From assembly GCA_019633425.1 (NCBI GenBank), contig WSUB01000029.1, positions 1 to 64,000 of the forward strand: 64,000 nucleotides of DNA. The letters are read 5' to 3'. The stretch comes from Tulasnella sp. 424. Taxonomy: Eukaryota; Basidiomycota; Agaricomycetes; Cantharellales; Tulasnellaceae. The notes below the pieces were generated by a model. That model did no database searches. It saw only the letters and a list, made by a program, of their open reading frames with translations, and was not told where the DNA came from. The stretch's first letter is position 1, and every line of letters begins with the position of its first letter. Positions 11,377 through 23,565 of the stretch are shown piece after piece. The translations under genes were made by a program, and so were the position numbers.

Positions 11377-13752
11377 ATGCAAAAAGTCGAAAGCCACGAT
11401 GCCGGCGCTTTTGGCTTGCCTCCGTCCCCGTTGGACTACGACGCCTCCTCCAGTGGATTCCAGCCGAGCGCCAAGCTGGTACGTCCTTCTCGGGTCTCAA
11501 AGGGCGATTTCGATAACTCACGAAACTAATACTCCCTTTGTGGGGAAATAAGCTGGAGAAGCTTGCAAAATGGCGGATTGATCAGTCGTCTGTCGAATTC
11601 CCTGAAAACGCCTCCAAGTTCCGTGGAGGGAACGCGACGGTTGTGAAAGGGTTTCTGGCCTCCCCCTCCGGTGGTGAAGACCAGAAGGACCAATCCGACG
11701 TCACTCCAGACAAAAGTCTCGACCCCAATGGTCCGAAGGAGTAGCGTCCCGCTGGCCGAAGGTGGGTGCTGAACAGCTTCTTTGGTGATTTACAGTGACG
11801 TCGGGCGACTAATCGATTCCAACTTCCACAGCCTGTGGCAGTCAAAAAAATGACCATATCGGAGGATCGAGCGAAGGTATTGGGGGTAAGAACCCCCCCC
11901 ATCCAATCACGCGGAGTCCTTCAGAGCTAACTCTTTCGGCTCAGTTGACACTCAGAGAAGCGAGATTCTTGGTCGACCTTTCTCACGAAAACATCATCGA
12001 GCTGGAAGGATTCGTCGAGGACTTGTCCAAGGATATAATCTGGCTGGTCTTTCCCTGGGAGGACAACGGTACATTGAGGGACTTTATCGCGTCAGCGGAC
12101 TGGGATATTCCGGAGCGAATATCGCTGGTACGATCGAAATGCTTTCCTTCGATCTACCTCTGACACTCTGTATTCAAGATTAACGACGTGGCTGAAGGAG
12201 TAGAATACCTTCATACCCGAACGCCTCCCATACGCCACGGCGATTTGAAATCTGTACGTTCCGACAGCGTCATACCGAACCCCCGGCAAACATTGTTCAA
12301 CTTTTCAGATAAATATATTGGTCAACTCCAAATGCCGTGCGGTAATCACCGACTTTGGATCTGCTCGGCGTCTCGTAGCCAAGGACACTGGCACAGACAA
12401 GGAGACGAGTCAAACTGAGAACAAACCGCAGGCAGCCCTGTCGCTCGAGGCAACGTTCTGCAGTTCCACCAATACGATGGGTATAACGTTGACAGGAGAT
12501 AAGTACACGCTTCGGTGGGCCCCCCCAGAGGTGCTGAGAGAGGAGGAAGCTTGCCTTGGGAGCGACATTTGGGCGTTGGGATGGGTGGCTTACGAGGTAG
12601 TAAAGTTTAATCACTATATTGTTCACGATCGAGTCTCACAAAATCTACTCCGAAATAGGTCATGACAAACTCAATTCCGTTTCAAGATGTCGCCAAGGAC
12701 GCTATTGTTATCAAACGGGTTGTTCAGGGAGATCTCCCGTCCATCACCGACCACGCTCGCATGTCATTGATTCAGGCGCTTTGTTCTGTCATGCTTGCGT
12801 GTTGGAACATCGAACCTAGAAAACGGCCGACTGCCGAGGATTGTCGAAAGTCATTGAATCGGATGGCGAGTAATGCTGATTCGGGGTCAAGTACACGCTA
12901 TTGACGAAATCAATACAGCCTATGATCATTCCAAACCCGATACGGACCACAGAAGCGGCGGCTCTTCGAGCTCGCTCTCCGGCGCTTCTATTAAAACTGG
13001 GAGAGATGCACACACGGCAGGGTGACTACACCAACGCGTTGGATTTCTATACCAACGCTTTGGGTAGCTACAGAGAGATTGGCGACAAGGGAGGGGAGTC
13101 CACGGCGCTGTATGGGCTGGCCCGGGTCCATCGGCTTCTACAGGAGTACAGCCAGGCCGTTACATTCTACTCGGAAACCCTACAAATCTGCACCGACATC
13201 GGCGACAGAAGAGGGACCGCCAACGCTCTTTTTGGTCTCGCTGCGGTGCATCGGAGTCGAGACGAGTACAATCAGGCCGTTACACTCTACTCGGAAGCCC
13301 TACGAATCCACACCGACATTGACGACATGCAATGGAGAGCCTCTGATCTTCTGGGTCTTGCTGATGTGCATCAGGCTCGAGAGGAGTATAGCCAGGCCAT
13401 TCCATTCTACTCCGATGCCCTGCAAATCCTGACCGACATCGGCGATAGACGCGGGAGAGCCGAAACTTTGCGGTCTCTCGCTGAAATACACCGGCTTCAA
13501 AACCAGTATAGCCAGGCTATCACGCTCAACTCAGAATCCCTCAGCATTGCTACTGATATCGGCGACCGATACGGGAGAGCTTATGCTCTGTGGAACCTCG
13601 CTGACGTGCATCGCGATCAGGGCAATTACAGTGACGCAATTGGTCCTTATACACAAGCTACTAAAATCCTTCAACAAATCGGGCTTACTCAGCAAGCAGC
13701 TTATGCCACTCACGAAGCTGCTGAAGTCCGTCGATTATCGAAGCCAGAATAA
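11377..13752 (+). pseudogene. TKL kinase-TPR gene, module 2 (exon 2 frame lesion)
   Basis: Full paralogue of the 4470 gene with the same eight exons: 11377-11478, 11553-11761, 11832-11885, 11945-12127, 12179-12253, 12309-12596, 12659-12865 and 12919-13752. Exon 2 is 209 nt instead of 210 and reads into TAG at 11742-11744, before the VAVKK lysine. Unless splicing skips this spot, no kinase is made. Everything downstream is open and well kept: HGDLK, DFG, PPE, DIWALGW and six TPRs of 40 residues. Both the GC-AG last intron and the VAVKKM exon match the first copy. A 140-nt block around intron 6 is identical to the first copy. The lesion is either recent or a sequencing error, because the rest shows no decay. 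Confidence 0.75.
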
Positions 13753-14518
13753 GCTGCATGATGTTGGAGACTTTCGAGCGTCGCTCGCATCCCAGATATT
13801 GGGAAAGTCAATAGAATATAGTTTGTGTGATATTCACGACTAGGTTCGACTGCCGTGGGGAGCTTTCTTTGTCGTCGGTTTGCATCTTTGTTTGGGTGTG
13901 CCCGACGTCGTCAGGGGAGATCGTCAGATGCAAGGCAAATAAGGGGAGGTGAAATTCTAACACTTACCAATCTGTGGCGAGATTGCCCCCTCATTTTTCT
14001 CTTCCTATCCTGCTAGCCCTTCGTGTAAGCGCCCCGCATAATCTTAAACCTCTCCGACATTCCTGTGGCTTCTCTGTCCGCGAGTACATACCGTCCCCCT
14101 CTAGCGCCTTCCGACCAACCGCAATCCCTTTCAAGGTTGGATGTTCGTGTCGGTCGAGCTTCGGGGGTTCTGGACGTTTCTAGAAGTGGTATGGTGTGTT
14201 TGCCCTCGATACTTTCAATAGCGGTCTGCATAACAAAGCCCACGCCGAACCCAAAGTTGGTGATGAGACTGGCTACTTTCGTCGCCACCACGCGCTTTAT
14301 TCCAACGTCTTTTACCTTCTGAGCCTCGTCCAAGACGTTGACCTTTGGCAATATATCTCCTCGTTCTTCTGTTATATGTTATGGTAGGATTGTTTGAGAG
14401 TCCTAGACGTTCTCAAGCTAAGCCTTTCCCGTTCAAGGTTGATAGAAAGTAGCTAGTTTTCTTTTACGAGAAATTCAAGAGACGTAAAATGCGCATGAAA
14501 ACGCTTGATGCACAGAAT
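13753..14518. repeat. Module downstream flank, copy 2, and 3' flank of the next gene
   Basis: Bases 13753-14400 align with 6863-7440 and 23566-24130. Bases 14400-14518 align instead with 35190-35331, the 3' flank of the other long kinase-TPR gene. The border between the two duplicated segments therefore lies near 14400. No gene is seen here. Confidence 0.55.
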
Positions 14519-17500
14519 TTAAGTAGCAAGATAAGACCATAGGGCATGTCTGCAATGAGGTGAACGAGGTGGGGCATACTCTAAAGAGAGAGGCTGGATG
14601 AAAGACGGAATATTTCGATAGACCAGATAAGGAGTTCCAGAAATTGCTTCGAGAACAAATGTCATTAAGATATTCACAAAGAAGGCGGAAGTTACGGTTG
14701 AGAAGGACCTACCAAAGGCGATCAAATCTGTTGCTCTTGACCCCGGAGGAGTTGTCAGACCGCGGCACACCCCTTACTCATAGGCTTCCCAATTTGTGCG
14801 TAGATTTCGCGAGCTTCCACACAAGCCGCCTTCGCATCGACAAATCTCCGTTGCTGAATGAATATTCCCATCAAGAAATCCAATACGGCTGTTTCAAGCA
14901 TCTTGTCAAAAAGCCTAACAGACGCAACGCGCAGTGCTACGACGTATTCCTCCGCCTCGTCCAATCGACTCTGGCTCATGTACAACCTCGAAAGCTTGAG
15001 CAGCGCGGCAGCTTCACCGCGAACGTCGTCCACGCTCAGGCACATGGCTTGCGCAAGGCGGTAACACTCGACTGCTTCGTCGTGCGTGCCGTGAGCAAGA
15101 TGGGTGTCGCCGAGCCGATTCAAGGTCACTACATGAAGTGCTTCAAACCCGATTTTGGCAAGTGTAGCTTCAGCGTGAACGAGCGCCTCTCTTTCTTCGT
15201 CGTGCTTTGATTGGGACTTGAAGATGTCTGCTAAGAGCAGCAAGGCACGTGCTTGACCTTCCTCATGAACAATACCAGTCGATATGGCTAGGGCCTCTCT
15301 GGCAGCCTCCTCAGCCTCGAGGTATTTGTGTTGGGCATGATAGTCCCGCCCGAGGGATCGTAGGGTTCTGGCTCTGCTGTCTCCGGAATCAGCTTGGTCA
15401 CAGGACGCCGCGGCCTGACGATAGGCCATCTCCGCATCACCATATCTGCATGGTTCACGATAAAGCATTGCGAGGCTGTAGAACGTTTGTCCCGCATCGA
15501 GATGGTTTCCAATGCGAGAGTGAATCGAGCGCGCTTCCATGAAAGCCTTCTCCGCCTCTCGCTTTCTCGACTGAGCGCGATAGGCATGACCCAAGCCGTC
15601 CAACGCGTTTGCGATATCGCGGTCGCTGCCGATGCGAGAGAAGATCTCGTGCGCTTTAGCGAAAGACTTCTCCGCCTCTTGATTCCTCGACTGAGCGCAA
15701 TAAGTTTCCCCCAGGCCACCCAAAGCACGAGCGGCATCTAGGTGGTTCCCGTTGCGAGAGTAAATCTCGTGAGCTTCAACGAAAGCCTTCTCCGCCTCTT
15801 GATTTTTCGACTGAGCGCGATAGATGCTGCCCAGGCGGTGCAACACCTCTGCAACATTGAGGCTGTAGCCGATGCGAGAGTAGATCCCATGCGCCTCAAC
15901 AAAAGCCTTCTCCGCCTCTTGATTCTTCGACTGAGCGCGGAAAGTACTGCCCAAGCCGGCCAACGTGCCGGCAGCACCAACGTCGTCGCCGATGCGAGAG
16001 TAGATCTCGTGCGCTCGGGCGAAAGCCTCCCCTGCCTCTTGATTCTTCGACTGAGCGTGAAGAACCCTGCCCAAGCCCCACAACATGCTTGCAGCACCAA
16101 GGTCATAAGCCCCTAGACCGCGAGTGTAGAGCTCATAGTTGACCTCGAACACGTCAAGGAAGACCTTATGCACCCCTTGATCTCTCGAGCGAGCGCGATA
16201 CGTATCGCCTGAGCCGGGCAACGTGTTTGCGGTACCGTCTCTGCGGACGCGAGAGTGGATCTCGTACGCTTCAATGAAAGCCCTTTCCGCCTCTTGATTC
16301 TTCGACTGGATGCGAAAGGTGTTGGCTAAGCTGGCCAACGCGGCTGCAGCACCGAGGTCGTTGCCAACGCGAGAGTAGATCTCGTACGCGTCAACGAAAG
16401 CCTTCTCCGCCTCTTGATTCTTCGACTGAGCACAATAGGTATCGCCCAGGCCTCCCAACACGTCTGCAACACCGAGGTTGTAACTGGTACGAGAGTAGAT
16501 CTCGTGCGCTTCAACAAAAGCCTTCTCCGCCTCTTGATTCCTCGACTGAGCGTGATAAGTCCTGCCTAGGGTGTGCAACGCATGTGCGGTACCGAGGTTG
16601 TTGGCGATGCGAGAGTGGATTTCGTACGCTTCCCTTAACACGTTCTCGGCCTCTTGAACCTTCGACTGAATAAGGTATATTGATCCCAAACTCGATAACG
16701 CATCTGCTTGCGCTTTGTTATCTTTCGTTTGAGTCGCAACATTATAGGCTCCCCGGAAGTGCGACTCGGCCATCGGTATGTTTTGCTGAGCCTGATACAC
16801 CTCGCCTAGCTGATGCAGTAGTACCGCAGAGCGCACTTTCGTACCACCAGAGGTATTTCCTGAAGGAGGTGTAGACCGCTGACACGCAGTTCGCTTAACA
16901 ATTGCAATCGTGATCCAGTCCGTCATGAAAGTACTCACCATCAAGCGAACCTTTCGCTGAAACGTGGGAGCATCTATCCTCTCAGCGGGACTCGGTTTCC
17001 AACAGTCCGACATGATACCGCATAGCTCGAAAATATGAGACAGTTGGGTGTCCTCCCGGATGGCTGGTAATTTTCCCTTCATCACGTGCGATATGATAAC
17101 CCCTTGGAGCGTGAGCTCATCGAAGGGAATTTTACCAGTAAAGATCTAGACCGTAGCAGCATATGTGAGCAAACAAGGGTGCAACTATCTTTCACGCGGT
17201 AGTATGCTCACCTCCCAACAGATCCAACCGATCGCCCACATGTCGCTGGGCAAATCTTGCACCCCATTGTTCAGCACCTCGGGGGCCGTCCACCGTAGCG
17301 AAAACGCAGGACCCGTTAATGTAATTTCCAAACTGGAAGGGTTAAATGTGACTTTTGGGGCTGTCAATTCTTGTACGATGTCGCCGTGGGCTGATTGGCG
17401 GTGCAACCCCTCCGCACTGTCATCTTTCGTTGCATCTACGCTTTGTTTGATTCGGGCCGATCCAAAATCCGTGATTATTGCACGGTAGGAAGAATTCACT

Positions 17501-18281
17501 AGAATGTTTAGCTAAATGATGGGTTGATTAGTGCACAACTTCTGTAACAGCGGTGTAACGTACTCACCGACTTCAGGTCGCCGTGACAGATCGGAGGCTC
17601 TCTCGTATGCAAGTACTCCACGCCTTTGATTACATCTTGAACCTAAGTCCAACATTTGTTCAGATAATGAAGCACAGCACGCGTCGAACATGCTCACCAA
17701 GGAGGCACGCTCGGGAATATCCCATTCGCCTGACTGTAAGAACTCTCGAACGTTTCCGTTCGATTCCCAAGGTATGATGATCCAGGCATCACCATTCTCC
17801 ATGTCCTCAACAAAACCAATGAACTCGACGATGTTTGGGTGAGAAATACTGGCCATTATCCAGCTCTCGTTAACGAAGGACTGTACGGGAGGACATCAGG
17901 ATAGCAAGGGCAACGTATGAAAACAACGATACCTTGAAAAATTTTACCGACGCTTCGGCATCCTCGCGGTTCCATTCGAACTTCTTGATTGCTAATTTAC
18001 GCTCAGAGAACGCTTTTGGGAAATGTTCGGGGACCCATGTTAGGACTTCTTCAGCGGGAATGATGGTTCCAGGAACAACTGTGCCCTGTCCGCCTTTTGC
18101 ACAGGGTCCGGTTTCTGTAGTTTTGATTCTCCTTGGGTCAATTCGGCGCTCGGACATTCCCTCGAGAAGGCTCCGCTTCAAAGATCAATTTCAGTGCTTA
18201 TTCCTGCAACCATGTATGAGGACTTACGGTGTTGTCCTTGTTGGGGGGCCGGGTAGGCTGAGGTGTCGGGTTGTCGGCCAT
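14519..18281 (-). CDS. TKL-type protein kinase fused to 17 TPRs, with putative hydrophobic C-terminal exon
   Basis: Exons, from the start codon: 18281-18228, 18175-17933, 17880-17698, 17642-17568, 17511-17212, 17145-16939, 16878-14778 and 14733-14519, about 1125 aa. Without the last splice the protein ends at 14755, about 1061 aa. Kinase landmarks: GGQGTVV loop at about residue 46, AIKK lysine at about 82, CHGDLK at about 180 (non-RD), DFG at about 200, APE at about 261 and DMWAIGW. From about residue 362 there are 17 TPRs, mostly 40 residues (AQSKNQEAEKAFVEAHEIYS type), with one irregular repeat in position 6. The last intron (44 nt, donor GTAAGG) is inferred from the same site in the 35332 paralogue. 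It leads to a conserved exon with a hydrophobic run (AFFVNILMTFVLEAI). Likely a signalling kinase with a large protein-interaction surface, possibly membrane-attached. Exon sizes 183/75/300/207 equal those of its duplicate. Confidence 0.83.
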
Positions 18282-19339
18282 CAGCTGGGTTGGATACGGT
18301 TGGAGATGGTCACGAAAAAATGGTCTGTATGCGACCGGGAATGAGTAACGGATTCACGTTGAACAGTGACGAGAGGTGAGGAATATGGGAGAGACAGGAG
18401 GGCTATGGTGACCACAGAATGAGATCATTCGTCCGCTTTTAGAGGCAACGAACGCAACGTTGTACAACTATGACTATACGTATATTTTCCGCCAGTACCT
18501 CTTATCGCACTCTCACACTGATTTCCTTTTTGCCGGGAATTTCCAAGCAGAAATTCCCTCGAGTTCCAGAAGGGAGTCGACTTGGCTGTTTTCTGCGGCC
18601 GAAAGTCCACACCGCTGGACGGGTAAGTAGTATGTACGTAATGACATCCGTGGGACCATAGTAAAAGGTGGGATGAAATTAATTGTACCAGTGCTTCGCG
18701 CTCTGAAGCGAAGGCGACAGATTACGGAAGGATCCTTATGCATATGGGGACCACTGGGGGCAACTGGAATGCATATGATCAATCTTCCAGACTCCCCCCG
18801 CAAAAAAAGGCCAACTCACGTGCCCTGACCTAAAAGCGGGAGAATAAGACTACCGAGGTGCTCAGTTGGGTGGGGCGAAACGTTTGCACATTTTCACAAA
18901 GCGAACTATCATATGTCGAATCCCTTGCCAAGACTTCAAGTTCTCGGCAAAGTTGAAAACGCTATCTTTTATCTTCCTGGGGTCGTTCGTGCGAGTGAAC
19001 CGTCGAAGCTGTCTTGCACCAGAGATTCTCGATCTTACAAACTTCCTTATTTTGGCAGCTGGTCACTGTTAATGATAACATGGAATGTTGCCTAGACATT
19101 TATGCTCTGCACAAGAAGTACTTGTGACCCACCGAACGGGAGTTCGCACGAAAACCCTGCTCTTCACTCCTATGTTTGGACGCGCTCGTAAGGAAGCTTT
19201 CTGTGATCCACAACCTTCGACCCGGCTCCTCATTCAAATTTCTCCTCAAGGGGTCCTGTTTCCCTCGTCAACGTCAGAAGACCTTCAATTACACCTTCGA
19301 GGGCTCCTCCACTCATCGTATCAGCTTCCACTTCCAACC
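18282..19339. other. Upstream region of the minus-strand 17-TPR kinase gene
   Basis: About 18282-18910 aligns with 39044-39620, upstream of the duplicate gene, so promoter and gene were copied together. The shared GGTGCTCAGTTG block is near 18860 and 39537. No conserved open frame is present. From about 19100 the sequence becomes the upstream part of the third Ser/Thr-rich copy. Confidence 0.5.
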
Positions 19340-20180
19340 GAGCGCCGTGCCCACAACGCAGGCGACATTTCAGCCATCCCTCCTGACCACCAACAACACT
19401 ATCAATGCAAACGAGCCCGCCGAGGTAATCAAGCGGGACGGGCAAACTGGAGCAGGTCTTGACGTTGCCATGCACGTTGTACATAGAGGGGCAGGCACTT
19501 CATCATGAGCATCATCGGGTGCTGGAGAGTCTCGGACCGCATCGAAATTCGCGACGCGTCGTATCAAATTTCCGGGCACGTGCCCAGACAATTCAAATAC
19601 GCCCAAGTCCAAGCAGCAGGCCAGTCACCGCTCCAACAGCCGCAAGCGGGTTTCTGGTCTCAACATCGACCAAGTACATGTCGAGGAGACGTCTGCGACG
19701 ACCATGACTGGCTACCGTGGTCGTCTCACCACCACTTTTGGGAGTCCTCCCTCCCATTGTACTGCACCTCAGCCGACTTGAACGATGACCAAGACGAGCT
19801 ACAGGTATTCGTCGTCGCAGTACGATCAAAGCAATCTCTGGTATTCTCACCACAGTCTTTACTAGGTATTGAGGTACCAGCACTTCCAACGCACGCGACC
19901 TCAACTCCATCGGTATTCCCTTCCCTCATGTCCTCGTTGACGCACCTCACAGTCGCCCTTTCGACCGTTGCTAGGGGAACGGGAAGAGAACGTTGATGTC
20001 GACCGCTGCGTTCGACGAGATTTCGCCACCTTCGACTTTCACCCATCCCGATTTTCGACAGAGGGAGGTCCATCAGGCACTCAAACGCCAGCGGCAGCTG
20101 GGAAACCCATCCCACCCGAACTCCGTCTTGGCTCGAAACAATTATCCACCTCCCCCTCCAACCTCCAGGCTTGTCTGCTC
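19340..20180 (+). pseudogene. Ser/Thr-rich protein gene, copy 3 (decayed, truncated)
   Basis: This segment aligns with the first halves of copies 1 and 2. It keeps GCCCACAACGCAGGCGAC-like starts, a GCCATGCACGTTGTA block, a GACGATGACCAAGACGAG block and an AACTCCG-rich stretch. No single frame stays open, and several indels separate it from the other copies. It ends near 20180, where the sequence switches to the long repeat unit that carries a gag-like gene. It is the left stump of a third module. Confidence 0.5.
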
Positions 20181-23100
20181 CACGCCGATCATCGTCAGTC
20201 AAGGCTGGGCTCCCGTAGTCCTCAGGCTCAACACCCACATATGATTCCGAGCCAACCATGCACAGAGGTAGCACATAATGAGTGCCAGAACGTGATGTTA
20301 TTCTCTATTCGCATGTACCATTCTATAGGCCGATACTCAAAGTCCGCTAATCTTCTCAGAACAGCACTTCCGCTCGAAAATGATACTGGAACTGTAAGCA
20401 TACAATATACAACTCACCCGTTTGATCTTTCTCTGATAGTTTTCTCTGTAGAGCGTTCCTGAACAGCAGCAGCGAGGAGGATGGCAGGCTACCTCCCATT
20501 TGGGGCTAATGCTTGGCGACGACGTATCAACCGTCTCAATCAGGGGAAATAAGTGGACCCTTCGCCTTCGCGAACGACTCATTGGTCGGGAATGTGTAGA
20601 TGGCTCGATCCTATTGAGATTCGATTCGTGGAATGCCAATGTTAGTGCATGATGTCACCTCGCACTGGTGGACTCTACTCACTTTTAGCCACGAGCTTCC
20701 CTGCTCTGTGTATGTATCATCCCAAATAGGTCTTTGTTCAGATCCGTTGGAACGTAGAACCGCACCACCCTTGAAGAGTGTATTCTCAACGAACCCGAGC
20801 GATGCCGAACTTCACCTCCGTCGTGAAGATCACCAACAGTGAGGAAGCATACCCGTGCCTAACCACGTTGCAATCTACAAAACCAGCCTATCTCAGCGAC
20901 AAGGGCAACATTTTGCTGCTCGGAAGCATGGTTGGAGGCGGCCATATGTCACGACAAATTCAACAAAGGTGCGAGCGTCAGGGGAGGTGTGCGATGTTCC
21001 AAGGAGAATCTCTTCCTACCTGCTCCTCCTCTCCGAAAGGTCGCCCCCCCAAGTCGACACGTGGCGGATGGAAGATCTCTGCAAGACATTCTTCATTTTC
21101 CATCTTCAATGCTTTGCAGCTCGAGATGGAGTGCTAATCGCACATGTGACGAGCTTGTGGGACGCCGGCAATTCAGACCTTGCGAACAAGAACTCACAAA
21201 GGTAGACTAATCCGTAAGTCTCTGTAAATGGTAGGGGCCATTCGATTTACATCTGCTATCCGGGAAAGGTGGGTCTTGGCGTCGAGTAACATCATCGCAT
21301 AACAGCCCATCGGGCTTTCGATTCCAGCTCTATGCGCACGTTTATTCGTGACGTAATTGTTCTCGTTATCATGTTTTCTATATACAATATATATATCCAG
21401 AGTTCAGTTCGTAATCCGCCCTTCTCCCTTCTGCATTATCGCGGCGTTCATTCGGTGCCCGCCGTTATGTCCGTTGATCCTAGACCGGAAATTCGAAGGA
21501 CCTTCCGCCATGCCTTCCGCACACCCCAACCGCCAGCAACTTTCAGAGGAGAGGACGGCTTCGCCCAGTTCATTGCAGCTCCCTCCCCACCCCGTACATT
21601 CCATCAGCAGAAAAAAGTGTCTTGCTGCAATTGCGACTTCAAATGGCCGACGCGGAAGGTGGGTCCTGGTTTGCATGCCTTCCTTTCCTGATTCGAATCT
21701 TAACCCATCCAACCCGAAACCCGCAGAGTCTCCAAGGTCCGACATTATATTTCGAGGCGCTGACGGAAACGAATGCGAAGCATTCGTCGTTGCGATTCGA
21801 GACCTCGCCCTCACCAAAGGGAAAGAGGAGGATTGTCGCTGGATGTTACACTACGCTACATCTCGGTTGAGAGGAAAGGCTCTGCGTTGGCATGCAAAAC
21901 TCGATCCCTCGATTCGGAAGGATTGGGACCTATTTGTTCAAGCGATGTTTGAAGAGTACCCTTTGGTTGAAGAGAGGGATGTCGGTGGGCTAGTGACTCC
22001 GGTTTGGTAAGCCTTCCGTCCTGAGACTCAGCTAACCTCGTTGAACTTGGCTTTGATGCAGGACCTCGACTACATTTAGTCCCGCACCGTCTATCGCTAC
22101 TTTACCTGGAAATGAAGTTCTTCATACCACCATACACCAAACTACGACCGGAGAAGTGGGTCCTCAGGCTCTTGAAGGAGTTGGACTTCCAGGGCCACTC
22201 CCCTTGAGCAGTGTACCCGTTCCTCCCCAGCAAGTCTATGACCCATCCGTGCCAGGATTCCAAACCGGCCGCCTTCGAGTCGTATACGAGGCAGGCCGAC
22301 CAGGGCAGCATTACGTCTCGCGTGAACACAGGGCTACAAACAACATCCAAGAAGCACTTATTGTGGCCTTCTTACCCTCTCCGGAGTCCCATCAGATTGG
22401 GTGTCTAGTGCGTATAAACATGATATCCAAGCGCTATTGCCTATATCGACCCCTACCCAGAACACTAAGGAGCTTAGTACACGGAATCTCGGAATTTGTC
22501 TATATCCTTCGGAAGTATCAGAGTAAGGGGCCCACAGCACTTTCGGTCCTTTTTTCGCACTCATACAGAAGCTTAATGGTAGATTCCATACTCTGGTTGG
22601 CACCTCAGGACCAGCCATTCCTCTTTCCAGGTCTGTATCTATATACCACACCGTAGCTAGGCACCAAACTATTTCCACCGTCTGGGGTATTCTGAATGAT
22701 GGAACGTTGCTTGTTACACTGAGCGGTGAGCTTTCCTGGGCTTGATGACAGAGGAGTAGAAGGTTCTTATGGTTCGCCATCGTTTGCCAGATTTAATAAA
22801 TGACCACAATAGAACGAATTCGGACTATATATATCAGTCTCTTTCCGATTCTTATTCGACAACCACCGCTTACGTGGAGATTGCGGGCGCTTCGATCTCG
22901 TTTACCAAGGATTACAACACTCCCCAAGCCTTTCATCCTACTTCAGGATGTCCTATTGTACGAGCTGTAAGGACGACATCTGAGTTTCTCGACCGATTCG
23001 ACTGTAAGCTGATTGGTCCTCTTCGTAGCGCATAGTGTTCGAGGCAATTTAAGTAGAGCATGTCGACTCTACTGCAGTATGAATTCAAACCATTTCCCCG

Positions 23101-23219
23101 TGTTGGCTTTTTGCGAGCCCTTGTGTATTGCATTTCTCGAATGTTGAGCAATCCAGTTCTTTTGAAATCGATTCGTCGAGCCACAGGTTGACGCCCATGG
23201 ACCAGAACCAAGCCAGGTC
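20180..23219 (+). repeat. Long repeat unit (gag-like gene unit) inside module 3
   Basis: The unit begins with the GCCGATCATCG block also present at 41660 and 49312, and ends at 23219 within AGCCAGG. It corresponds to about 41650-43870 of unit I. It replaces the middle of a module: Ser/Thr-rich sequence lies to its left and the last TPRs of a kinase-TPR gene to its right. The first 1.4 kb (20240-21600) has no convincing frame. Confidence 0.6.
21727..23035 (+). CDS. Gag-like domain protein with conserved C-terminal domain, copy 1
   Basis: Exon a (21727-about 22006) encodes the gag-like domain: DIIFRGADGNECEAF, ALRWHAKLD and FEEYPLVEERD. A donor GTAAGC leads to a second exon (about 22062-22408) with the block PGFQTGRLRVVYEAGRPG and an EALIVAFLPSPESHQIG end. 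A GTGCGT donor follows. Downstream pieces include STVWGILNDGTLLVTL, split in phase 1 by an intron (GTGAGC...TTGCCAG), then a C-terminal block STTTAYVEI-GASISFTKDYNTP ending at TAG 23035. The central part (22460-22680) does not resolve into one clean exon. Domain knowledge: the N-terminal part resembles the retrotransposon-gag-like domain common in uncharacterised Agaricomycete proteins. No protease or reverse transcriptase is present. A further 5' exon ending near 21658 is likely. Confidence 0.55.
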
Positions 23220-23565
23220 ATTACATTATACTCTGAAGCCCTACAAAGCGAGACCGACATCGGCAATAGACGAGGGAGAGCGGAAAATTTGCGGTCTCTC
23301 GCTGAGATACATCGGCTGCAAAGCCAGTATCAGCTCAGAAGCCCTCAACATCTCGACTGATATCGGCGACCGATACGGGAGAGCTCGTGCTTTGTCGAAC
23401 CTTGCTGACGTGCATCGCGACCAGGGCAATTACAGTGACGCAATTGGTCCTTATACACAAGCTGCTGAAATCCTTCAACAAATCGGGCTTACTCGGGAAT
23501 GCAGCTTATGCCTCTCAGGAAGCTGCTGAAGCCCGTCGATTATCGGAGCAAGTAGAGGCTGCATG
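23219..23565 (+). pseudogene. TPR tail of a third kinase-TPR gene (remnant)
   Basis: This aligns with the last three TPRs of the 11377 gene (from about 13400), including LADVHRDQGNYSDAIGPY, and ends in the same GCTGCATGATG context. A deletion of about 16 nt near 23325 and a change near 23495 break the frame. Kinase exons are absent because sequence to the left belongs to the gag-like unit. It cannot make a kinase and is the right stump of module 3. Confidence 0.75.

Noticed and set aside
15249..16874. Plus-strand and alternative minus-strand frames across the TPR exon
   Set aside because: They recur every 120 nt because the TPR array repeats; they are shadows of the real frame.
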